From the NCBI GenBank assembly GCA_946480485.1, contig CAMLJW010000095.1, forward strand, positions 1-13,601: a DNA stretch of 13,601 nt, read 5' to 3'. The number at the start of each line of letters is the position of its first letter. Positions within the stretch are counted from its first letter, which is position 1. Position numbers and translations under genes: made by a program. The DNA comes from an uncultured Streptomyces sp. (GTDB taxonomy: Bacteria > Actinomycetota > Actinomycetes > Streptomycetales > Streptomycetaceae). The notes under the pieces are model-generated. The model had not been told where the DNA came from and did no database searches. It saw only the letters and a program-made list of their open reading frames with translations. Below are positions 6,963 through 12,828 of the stretch, piece by piece.

Positions 6963-7279
6963 GACTGCTCCTTGTGCGGTATGGCGCCGTCGGCGCTGTC
7001 GGTCCACACCGTCCGCCCGACCGGGCCACGCGCGCTCGCATGCCAGTACTCGCGATCGTCGTACGCCGACTTGTGCCCGGAGCGGAACGCACACGCATAG
7101 CCGTCGTAGCGGTCGAGCCGGGCCGTGCACGGCGGCAGGTCAGCGTGGATGGTGGCGAGGTGTAGGTCCATGGCGCCTGCGGGGTGTGGTTGGTCGCAGT
7201 GCGGGCACTCCTCGTAGACCATGCCGGTCCAGTCGGGTGCGGGCGCGCCTGCGGGCACGGTGAGGTCGTCTCGAGTCAT
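6959..7279 (-). CDS. C2H2 zinc-finger-like small protein
   Basis: A 106-residue protein. ATG 7279-7277 has AAGGAG (7290-7285) 5 nt upstream, 10 nt after the preceding stop. Residues 25-45 form CPHCDQPHPAGAMDLHLATIH, i.e. C25-x2-C28-x11-H40-x4-H45, a classical C2H2 spacing. A second Cys/His group (C51, C63, H69) follows, then an aromatic stretch DDREYWHASARG and the end HKEQS. The finger suggests nucleic-acid or protein binding, possibly regulatory. The Cys/His spacing is directly visible; the binding role is inferred. Confidence 0.75.
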   Translation of the reverse strand: MTRDDLTVPAGAPAPDWTGMVYEECPHCDQPHPAGAMDLHLATIHADLPPCTARLDRYDGYACAFRSGHKSAYDDREYWHASARGPVGRTVWTDSADGAIPHKEQS

Positions 7280-7289
7280 GGCTGCTCCT

Positions 7290-7493
7290 TCAGTCGCCGT
7301 TGCGGTCGTCGATGACGTACGCGCCGGTCTCGCTGTCCCAGGACACCGCCAGCACGTTGTCGTCCAAGCCCAGTTCCAGCCGGACGTGCGGGGTGAGGCT
7401 GACGCCGTGGGTCTTTGTGATCTCGCTGAGTGCGTCAAGGACGAGGCCGAGCGTGCGGAGTTGCTCGGCGGTCAGGTTCAACGAGGCGCTCAC
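7290..7493 (-). CDS. Hypothetical protein (67 residues)
   Basis: GTG 7493-7491 overlaps the stop of the XRE regulator as GTGA. Only a G-rich, poor SD precedes it, so translation probably depends on coupling. The N-terminal half is a leucine-rich amphipathic helix (LNLTAEQLRTLGLVLDALSE); the C-terminal half looks like a beta hairpin (VRLELGLDDN, then AVSWDSETGAYVIDD). Acidic overall. As second gene of the operon it might be a partner of the regulator, but nothing in the sequence shows this. Confidence 0.7.
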   Translation of the reverse strand: MSASLNLTAEQLRTLGLVLDALSEITKTHGVSLTPHVRLELGLDDNVLAVSWDSETGAYVIDDRNGD

Positions 7494-7771
7494 GAAGCCG
7501 CCCCACCGTCAGTCGTGGCGGCGGCGACTTCCCGCAGCAGTCGTGCGTACGCCACCCGCTGATCCAGACTCGGTTCCGTCTCCCCCCGCTCCCACCGGGA
7601 CACCGTCATCTGACTCACCCTGAGCACCCGAGCGAAGTGCTCCAGCGTCACGTGAGCGGCCGCCCGTATCCGGGCCCGCTCCGCAGGCGGAGGGAGCTGC
7701 GCCGCACGCACCCGCCCGGCAAGCTCCTCGGCCCGCGCGGCACCATCACCCTGCACAGTGTTTATCTCCAT
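7490..7771 (-). CDS. XRE-type helix-turn-helix regulator
   Basis: A 93-residue protein from ATG 7771, or 88 residues from GTG 7756. The region at about residues 34-78 is an XRE fold: a five-helix pattern with HVTLEHFARVLRVSQMTVSRWERGETEPS as helices 2-4 (recognition helix near SQMTVSRWE). It heads the minus-strand run and faces the HNH gene across a control region, so it probably regulates one or both directions. A -10-like TATCAT ends 8 nt before the ATG with no SD between, which would give a leaderless message; a GGAGA, formed partly by that ATG codon, could instead serve the GTG. I infer autoregulation from the repeats in the intergenic region. Confidence 0.85.
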   Translation of the reverse strand: MEINTVQGDGAARAEELAGRVRAAQLPPPAERARIRAAAHVTLEHFARVLRVSQMTVSRWERGETEPSLDQRVAYARLLREVAAATTDGGAAS

Positions 7772-7779
7772 ACACCGAG

Positions 7780-7785
7780 ATGATA
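7780..7785 (-). promoter_or_regulatory. Candidate -10 element for the minus-strand operon
   Basis: TATCAT (read from 7785 to 7780) ends 8 nt before ATG 7771, placing the likely transcript start at or next to the ATG. The -35 position (about 7803-7808) has no TTGACA match but overlaps a GAATGCA motif shared with the downstream repeats, as expected for a regulated promoter. Confidence 0.4.
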
Positions 7786-7801
7786 CGCGAATAGGCCACA
7801 A

Positions 7802-7874
7802 CATGCATTCAGGTAGCCGGAAATCGCGAAGCGTTCCGTTAGGGAAATGCTAAGCGGGCGATAAAGGAATGCTA
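7802..7874. repeat. Operator-like repeats around GRAATGCTA
   Basis: GAAATGCTA (7844-7852) and GGAATGCTA (7866-7874) are direct repeats 22 bp apart, two helical turns. An inverted partial copy GAATGCATG lies on the minus strand at 7810-7802, and a weaker one, GGAACGC, at 7837-7831. The cluster sits between the divergent XRE and HNH genes and is AT-richer than its surroundings. Probable regulator binding sites. Confidence 0.45.
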
Positions 7875-7883
7875 GACAGGCGT

Positions 7884-7904
7884 TACCGCAGGTCAGAAGC
7901 GGTA
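7884..7904. promoter_or_regulatory. Dyad TACCGC-N9-GCGGTA
   Basis: Perfect 6-bp arms at 7884-7889 and 7899-7904 with a 9-bp spacer, a 21-bp symmetric site. The left half with its flank (TACCGCAGG, 7884-7892) recurs as a direct repeat at 7968-7976. The size and symmetry suit a dimeric HTH regulator. Confidence 0.35.
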
Positions 7905-8004
7905 CGGGCACCATTTCATAGGGCACAATGGCCGCGACTCGCAATTTCAATCGACGGGCTCAGCGAATACCGCAGGCCCTCGCAGCGGGCGGAAGGGAGT
8001 GAGC

Positions 8005-9006
8005 GTGAGCGGCTACGGCATGAACTGCGTCGGCCCTCTCCTCACCCACGCCCAGAACGCGCCTGACCTGCGAGAACTTCCCCGGAAACCGGGACAGTTG
8101 GGGCTGTTCAACCGTAAAATGATCATAAGAGGACCCCGGCGACGGTTGCAGCCGTCCCGGGGCATGGCCGACCTGAGAGAGCAGATCGACGTGACTCACG
8201 TTACCCCTGCCTGCGCGCGCCCGACCAGCCAGTATCCCCAGGGACGCACCGGAACGGACGCTGGAGTAGCAGCCCACAGGAACGCTGGCGAGGCAGTATG
8301 TGAGACATGCGCTGCTGCGCGCCGCCTGCGTCGAGCCGAACAGAAGGCGAAGGCATCCCCATGCTTCGCCCCCACCGCCGACCATCCGAACGGACGCAAG
8401 GGCACCCTGGCGGGCTACAAGGCCCACGTTCAGGCAAGGCAGCGGCCGTGTCCGGAATGCCGCAAGGCGGCCGTCCCTGAGCCCGGTCTCGCGTGCGCGC
8501 TTCCGACGATTGAGCACCCCGACGGGCGCACCGGCACCTGCGCCGGATACCAAGTGCACAGGTACCAGGGCGAAGAAGCCTGCGAACCATGCCTGACTGC
8601 ACACTCGGCTCGCAGCCTCGAACACCTCCACGGTCTCTCAGGTGAAGCCCGCGAACGGTACCTCGCGCGCAACAACGCTGCCGCGAAGAAGTGGCGCACA
8701 GAGAACCCCGAGGCGCAGCGGGCGGCGAAACACAAGGTCATCGACCGGAACCGTGCCGCTGTTCTGGAAGCCAAGGACAAGCCCTGCGCTGACTGCGGGA
8801 TCCACTACCCGTACTACGTCATGGAATTCGACCACCTCGATTCAGGGGTGAAGGAATTCAACATCAGCGCTGGCGTAACTTGCGCGAGCTACGAGCGTCT
8901 CATTTCCGAGATCGCCAAGTGCGAAGTCGTCTGTGCCAACTGCCACGCGGAACGCACGTACCAGAGGAGAGAAAGCCGGAGGAGGTCCCGTGCCGAAAGC
9001 TCTTAG
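8005..9006 (+). CDS. HNH endonuclease with three N-terminal Cys/His modules
   Basis: A 333-residue protein if started at GTG 8005 (GGAAGGGAG at 7991-7999); ATG 8164 is a serious alternative that would remove the poorly conserved-looking, basic first 53 residues. Three modules follow, each C-x20-H-x7-C-x2-C: C70/H91/C99/C102, C120/H141/C149/C152 and C164/H185/C193/C196, with a shared core like HPxGRxGTxAGY. After a basic linker comes the HNH domain: C261-x2-C264, FDHL with D276/H277, and CANCH with C310, N312, C313 and H314. HNH enzymes nick or cut DNA with one metal; some act with terminase in packaging, others are mobile. Its end overlaps the protease start by 17 nt, so it is translationally linked to the head operon. 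Nuclease identity is firm; the role is not. Confidence 0.85.
   Translation: MSGYGMNCVGPLLTHAQNAPDLRELPRKPGQLGLFNRKMIIRGPRRRLQPSRGMADLREQIDVTHVTPACARPTSQYPQGRTGTDAGVAAHRNAGEAVCETCAAARRLRRAEQKAKASPCFAPTADHPNGRKGTLAGYKAHVQARQRPCPECRKAAVPEPGLACALPTIEHPDGRTGTCAGYQVHRYQGEEACEPCLTAHSARSLEHLHGLSGEARERYLARNNAAAKKWRTENPEAQRAAKHKVIDRNRAAVLEAKDKPCADCGIHYPYYVMEFDHLDSGVKEFNISAGVTCASYERLISEIAKCEVVCANCHAERTYQRRESRRRSRAESS
8081..8107 (+). other. Two small tandem hairpins
   Basis: CCCGG-AAA-CCGGG (8081-8093) is followed directly by ACAG-N6-CTGT (8094-8107). They lie within the 5' part of the HNH reading frame, just ahead of a TAAAAT sequence. No U tract follows. They may be RNA structure in a leader, if translation really begins at 8164. 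Confidence 0.3.
8091..8120 (+). promoter_or_regulatory. Possible promoter inside the HNH 5' region
   Basis: GGGACA (8091-8096) and TAAAAT (8115-8120) are separated by 18 bp. The -10 is a good match to TATAAT, the -35 partial. It would give a transcript starting near 8127, ahead of the SD-hairpin-ATG at 8128-8166. Weak on its own. Confidence 0.3.
8134..8162 (+). other. Strong hairpin between an SD-like site and ATG 8164
   Basis: CCCCGG (8134-8139) pairs with CCGGGG (8157-8162) and GACGG (8141-8145) with CCGTC (8152-8156), with one bulged C at 8140 and a 6-nt loop. AGAGGA (8128-8133) abuts the 5' side and ATG 8164 lies one base past the 3' side. There is no U tract, so it does not look like a terminator. 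Confidence 0.5.
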
Positions 9007-10231
9007 CAGTCCGCGTCCCGCCATGCCCGGCCCGGACGGGCGACAGGACTGGTACCACATCAAGAACGCTGTGGACGATGGCGGATCTCCAGTCGCGGAG
9101 ATCCGCATCTATGGGGATATCGGGTCGTGGGGAATTACGGCTGCTCAGTTCGTTGAGGAGCTTTCCGCGATCGATGCCCCGGAAATAAGGCTGAGTCTTT
9201 CGAGCCCTGGGGGCGAGGTCTTTGAGGGGTTGGCTGTCCATGCCGCTCTCCGGTCTCACCGCGCGAAGGTCATTGTGCAAGTCGATGCGCTTGCGGCGTC
9301 TATCGCTTCGGTGATCGCGATGGCAGGGGACCGAATCATCGTCGCCCCGCATGCACAATTCATGGTACATAACGCTTCCGGAGTAGCCGCAGGTGAAGCC
9401 TCCGAGATGCGGGAGTACGCCGACTTCCTCGACCGGCAATCCGAGAATATTGCCGGGGTGTATGCGGAGCGGGCGGGCGGCACGGTCAAGCAGTGGCTCA
9501 AGGCCATGGCCGCTGAGACCTGGTATTTCGCCGATGAGGCGGTTGAGGCCGGGCTGGCGGACGAGGTCGGCAAGCCGATGCGGCACGACGAAGAGATGAT
9601 GCCCGACGACCGGGCGATTGCTGCTGCGTGGGATCTGAACGTCTACAACTACGCGCACACCAGCCGCGAAGACGCCCCAGCCCCCGACCTGCCCGCCGCA
9701 GAGCCAGCCGCACCGGAACCCGCCGCGCCCGTACTGCCGGTGTTCGACCCGGCCGCGTTCCGTGCCGCGACCGTGGCCGCGCTCGACCCGATGCCCGACT
9801 ACCAGCCCGACCACCTCCGCTCACTCATGGCCGGTATCGCAGGCGACGCCCCTGCCGCACCCGAACCCCAGCGCCAAGCCGCACCGTACGTACCCCCGCC
9901 CGCCGACACCGCGGCCGAGCCGGACACCGAGACCGTCGCAGTGGGCTGGTTCCGCAGCCTGTTCACCGCCACCGCCAACGACGCCCCCGCCGCGCCACCC
10001 CCAGCCACCCCCGCGCCCACGGCCGAAGCACCGCAGACGGTGTATGTGCCCGAACCGCCGCCGCCCGCCGACGAGGTCGCCGTCGACTACATGCGCACCC
10101 TCATGGCGAACGCCGCCCAGAACCTTGCCGCCCCCGAACAGGCTGCGGCACCCGGCCCGGCACCCGCCGAGCCGAACCCGGCAATCGACAGAGCCAGCTT
10201 CGAACGCAGCCTCAAGGAGGCACGCTTGTGA
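8990..10231 (+). CDS. ClpP-like head maturation protease with Pro/Ala-rich putative scaffold tail
   Basis: A 413-residue protein. GTG 8990 has GGAGGAGG (8978-8985) 4 nt upstream. Residues about 20-195 are a ClpP/S14-type fold: LSSPGGEVFEGLAVH, then DALAASIASVIAMAGD with nucleophile S104, FMVHNASG with H127, and WYFADEAVEAGLADEV near the end of the domain. The third catalytic residue is not clear by eye. The remaining ~210 residues are Pro/Ala/Glu-rich with three similar segments, LRSLMAG (276-282), VGWFRSLF (318-325) and VDYMRTLM (365-372), and a basic C-terminal helix. In HK97-like phages such proteases trim scaffold and capsid inside the procapsid, and scaffolds can be fused to them; the tail is inferred to be such a scaffold. 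The stop overlaps the capsid GTG (GTGA). Confidence 0.88.
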   Translation: MPKALSSPRPAMPGPDGRQDWYHIKNAVDDGGSPVAEIRIYGDIGSWGITAAQFVEELSAIDAPEIRLSLSSPGGEVFEGLAVHAALRSHRAKVIVQVDALAASIASVIAMAGDRIIVAPHAQFMVHNASGVAAGEASEMREYADFLDRQSENIAGVYAERAGGTVKQWLKAMAAETWYFADEAVEAGLADEVGKPMRHDEEMMPDDRAIAAAWDLNVYNYAHTSREDAPAPDLPAAEPAAPEPAAPVLPVFDPAAFRAATVAALDPMPDYQPDHLRSLMAGIAGDAPAAPEPQRQAAPYVPPPADTAAEPDTETVAVGWFRSLFTATANDAPAAPPPATPAPTAEAPQTVYVPEPPPPADEVAVDYMRTLMANAAQNLAAPEQAAAPGPAPAEPNPAIDRASFERSLKEARL

Positions 10232-11733
10232 ATACCGCAACGATCCAGAGGCAGCGCGAGAGCATCCGGTCGGGCATGCGCCACCGCATGATCCTCCGCG
10301 CGGGACTCGACCCGCGAACGGTCGGCAAGGCGTACAACCGGGTCGCCGAACCGCCGGCCCCGGCCGGCGGCATGGACCCCGACCGGCTCGCCATCCCGAC
10401 CGGGCAGGCGGAGCTGGAGGCGATGCTCACCGACTCCGCGAAGATGCAGAAGGTGTTCGCCGACCGCAACGGCGCGTTCGGTGAGTTCGTCACCAACTAT
10501 GCGCGCGCCGTCCACAACCGCGACCTCAGCATCGCGACGCAGGTCAAGGAGCAGACGGAGCAGATCCTCGCGAACTGGCTTCGGGAGAACCAGCCCGAGG
10601 GCGTCGACCGTATCGACCTCACGCCGAAGGCCGTCGTGCAGACCGGGAACGCCCGGAACCACCTGCACAACCCGAAGGCGATGGGCGCTGTCCTGGACCG
10701 CGAGTTCAAGAACTCGGCGGAGTACTTCCAGACGATCTGGCACAACGCGAACCGCACAGCGGACATGCAGGCCAAGCTGTCCCGCGTCCGTAACGCTTTC
10801 AGCTCGACGGTTCCAAGTGAGGGTGGGTTCCTGATTCCGGAGACGCTCCGGTCGGAGATGCTCGCCGTCGCCCTGGAGTCGTCCGTCGTCCGGCAGCGCG
10901 CCCGCGTCATCCCCATGGAAACCCTGCGGGTGCCGTTCCCTGCGATCGACTCCACCAGCAACGTCAGCTCCGTGTACGGCGGTGTCGTCGGCTACTGGAC
11001 CGAGGAAGGCGCCGCGCTCACCGCGTCGCAGGCGGCGTTCTCCCGGATCGTGCTGGACGCGAAGAAGCTCACCGCGTACACCGAGGTCCCCAACGAGCTC
11101 ATCTCCGACTCCGCGATCAGCTTCCAGGCGTTCCTCGACCAGATCTTCCCCGAGGCCCTGTCCTTCTACGAGGACCTCGCCTTCCTCAAGGGCTCCGGTG
11201 TCGGCGAGCCCCTCGGCGCCCTCGACGCGAACAACGCGGCGACCATCTCCGTCGCCAAGGAATCCAGTCAGGCCGCAGACACGATCGTGTGGGAGAACAT
11301 CGTCAAGATGTACTCCCGCATGCTGCCCAGCTCGCTGGACCGGGCGGTGTGGGTGTGCTCCATCGACACCTTCCCCGAACTCGCCACCATGGCCCTCAGC
11401 GTGGGCACGGGTGGGTCGGCGATCTGGCTCAACAACGGTGTGCAGGGCCCCCCGATGACGATCCTCGGCCGCCCCGTCATCTTCACCGAGAAGGCGCCTG
11501 GCCTGCTCGGCGACCTCGGCGACATCTCGTTCGTCGACTTCGGGTTCTACCTCATCGGCGACCGGCAAGTCATGTCCGCCATGAGCTCGCCTCACTTCAA
11601 GTTCCAGAACGACCAGACCGCCTACCGCATCATCCAGCGCGTCGACGGCCGGCCCTGGCTCCAGTCCGCGGTGACGCCCCAGAACAACGGCCCGACGCTC
11701 AGCCCGTTCGTGCAGCTCGCGGCCCGCGCCTGA
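10228..11733 (+). CDS. Major capsid protein, HK97 fold
   Basis: A 501-residue protein. GTG 10228 overlaps the protease stop, with AAGGAGG (10214-10220) 7 nt upstream. The core begins near residue 195 with VPSEGGFLIPE, the usual entry of HK97-type capsid proteins. It continues through WTEEGAALTASQAAFSRIVLDAKKLTAYTEVPNEL (in the E-loop and P-domain region), DLAFLKGSGVGEPLGAL, GPPMTILGRPVIFTEKAP and FGFYLIGDRQVMSAMSSPHF, ending in FVQLAARA. The N-terminal ~195 residues are charged and helical, longer than the ~100-residue delta domain of HK97 itself. They probably include a scaffolding domain removed by the protease just upstream; a cut shortly before residue 195 would be expected but no site is evident. 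Builds the icosahedral shell. Confidence 0.93.
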   Translation: MNTATIQRQRESIRSGMRHRMILRAGLDPRTVGKAYNRVAEPPAPAGGMDPDRLAIPTGQAELEAMLTDSAKMQKVFADRNGAFGEFVTNYARAVHNRDLSIATQVKEQTEQILANWLRENQPEGVDRIDLTPKAVVQTGNARNHLHNPKAMGAVLDREFKNSAEYFQTIWHNANRTADMQAKLSRVRNAFSSTVPSEGGFLIPETLRSEMLAVALESSVVRQRARVIPMETLRVPFPAIDSTSNVSSVYGGVVGYWTEEGAALTASQAAFSRIVLDAKKLTAYTEVPNELISDSAISFQAFLDQIFPEALSFYEDLAFLKGSGVGEPLGALDANNAATISVAKESSQAADTIVWENIVKMYSRMLPSSLDRAVWVCSIDTFPELATMALSVGTGGSAIWLNNGVQGPPMTILGRPVIFTEKAPGLLGDLGDISFVDFGFYLIGDRQVMSAMSSPHFKFQNDQTAYRIIQRVDGRPWLQSAVTPQNNGPTLSPFVQLAARA

Positions 11734-11740
11734 CACGCCA

Positions 11741-11772
11741 GCCCGAGCGGGCAGTAACACCCCCGCTCGGGC
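11741..11772 (+). terminator. Strong hairpin after the capsid gene
   Basis: GCCCGAGCGGG (11741-11751) pairs perfectly over 11 bp with CCCGCTCGGGC (11762-11772), with a 10-nt loop, 7 nt after the capsid stop. It lacks a U tract. It could be a partial terminator that lowers downstream expression, or a 3'-end stabiliser for the abundant capsid message. Confidence 0.65.
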
Positions 11773-11814
11773 CCACCCCGCAGAGGCAATCAACCCCCTC
11801 AAGGAGGGCAACCC

Positions 11815-12321
11815 ATGGACGCACTCGGCAGGCACTTCGATATCGGACTCTGCGCTCCCCCCGCAGCAACCAACGGCGCCGTCACCGGCAAGCGCATCCA
11901 CCTCAGCAATTGCGGCGGCGTCACTTTCGTCCTCGTCGCAGGCGTCGCGACAGGCGGCGACGACCTCCAGGTCGACCTCCAGCAGCACACCGCTTCCAGC
12001 AGCGGCACCACCGGCGACCTCGATGTCATCACTGACTACTGGATCAAGTCCGCCACCGCCATCGACAACTCCGAGACCTGGACGCACTACACGCAGGCCG
12101 CGGCCTCCGAGATCGCGGTCGCCGCGTCGGAGACCACCGACGTTGAGCAGAACATCCTCGTCTTCGAGGTCGAGGCTTCCTCGCTGTCCGACGGCTACGA
12201 GTGGGTGTCCGTCAACGTGCCCGACCTCGGTGCCGGCGACAAGACGCTGACTGTGCTGGCCCTCCCGAGGGACCTCAACGTGCAGCGTGCCCCGCACAAC
12301 CTTCCCGCCCTGCTGACCTGA
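11815..12321 (+). CDS. Capsid-adjacent structural protein (putative decoration or head protein)
   Basis: A 168-residue protein with AAGGAGGG just upstream of ATG 11815. The sequence is beta-rich with few charged helices: GGVTFVLVAGVATGGDDLQVDLQQHT, ITDYWIKSATAI, WTHYTQAAASEIAVA, EQNILVFEVEASSLSDGYEWVSVNVPDLGAGDK and TLTVLALPRDLNVQRAP. This layout, with 'V(L/V)..G..GDD..V.LQQ' early and 'GY..V.V.V.D.GA..K' late, resembles a family of small virion proteins encoded next to capsid genes in many siphoviruses. A decoration or head-completion role is inferred from position and fold pattern. It is in the same direction as the capsid gene but behind a hairpin, so its level may differ. Confidence 0.75.
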   Translation: MDALGRHFDIGLCAPPAATNGAVTGKRIHLSNCGGVTFVLVAGVATGGDDLQVDLQQHTASSSGTTGDLDVITDYWIKSATAIDNSETWTHYTQAAASEIAVAASETTDVEQNILVFEVEASSLSDGYEWVSVNVPDLGAGDKTLTVLALPRDLNVQRAPHNLPALLT

Positions 12322-12336
12322 GAAGGGGACTGAATC

Positions 12337-12828
12337 ATGAGCGTCATACTTCGCCCGAACCAGTTCAACCCCATCTCCCGCGAGCTGACGCAGGGCATCC
12401 GCGTGGACCGCGCCACGGACACTCTGCCGCAGAGCACCACCGAAGCGATCTTCAACATCACAGTGGGCCGCGTCCTCGTCATCGGGCTCGTCGGCAAGGT
12501 CACGACCGCCATCGGTGCTGGTACGACTCCTGATCTGAAGCTCATCTACAACCCGACAGCGGCAGGAACGAGCTTCGACCTGTGCACTGCGGTGTCGATC
12601 GCCTCCGACGCGGTGGGGCAGACGTACTACATCGCAGGCGATGTAGGGACTCCCGGCGCCCTTCTGGTGGCTGGAGCGGTCGGCCAGGCGAACCCGATTT
12701 TCGCCAAGCCGCTGCTCCTCGACCTCGGCGACATCGAGATCAATATGGATGAGTCCGTCACGGGGTCGGTGTCCTGGTCGCTGATCTATGTGCCGTGGGA
12801 TACCGACGCGGAAGTGGCGGCGGCCTGA
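12337..12828 (+). CDS. Putative virion protein, tandem paralogue A
   Basis: A 163-residue protein; ATG 12337 follows an AAGGGGA SD and a 15-nt gap from the previous gene. It is beta-rich and neutral with few Lys/Arg: RVDRATDTLPQSTTEAIFNI, TVGRVLVIGLVGKVTTAIG, KLIYNPTAAGTSFDLCTAVSI, then GSVSWSLIYVPWDTDAEVAAA. It aligns along most of its length with the next gene product, with matching start (RAT..LPQ.T), middle (GRVL...L.G.VTTAI; NPT.GT..DLC...SIA) and end (G.V.W.L.YVP.D..A.VEAA-like). It sits among head genes with no membrane segment or enzyme motif, so a structural surface or decoration role is inferred. Confidence 0.72.
   Translation: MSVILRPNQFNPISRELTQGIRVDRATDTLPQSTTEAIFNITVGRVLVIGLVGKVTTAIGAGTTPDLKLIYNPTAAGTSFDLCTAVSIASDAVGQTYYIAGDVGTPGALLVAGAVGQANPIFAKPLLLDLGDIEINMDESVTGSVSWSLIYVPWDTDAEVAAA

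Larger units (their letters stand above)
6441..7290 (-). repeat. Dispersed translation-start module AAGGAGCAGCC, four copies
   Basis: On the minus strand, AAGGAGCAGCC or a one-base variant (AAGGAGCAGTC) precedes four starts: 7290-7280 (ATG 7279), 6973-6963 (GTG 6962), 6569-6559 (GTG 6558) and 6453-6443 (GTG 6440, with two extra bases). In three of them the module also encodes the upstream protein's C-terminus (KEQS, KEQP, KEQPGA). Only these junctions carry it. Confidence 0.75.

Noticed and set aside
7818..7838. CGGAA-N11-TTCCG inverted repeat in the divergent region
   Set aside because: Five-base arms in a 200-bp region are readily expected by chance; kept only the better supported repeats.
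9628..10227. Upstream extension of the capsid protein frame
   Set aside because: The extension is Arg/Pro-rich out-of-frame translation of the protease tail; GTG 10228 has an ideal SD and a GTGA overlap.
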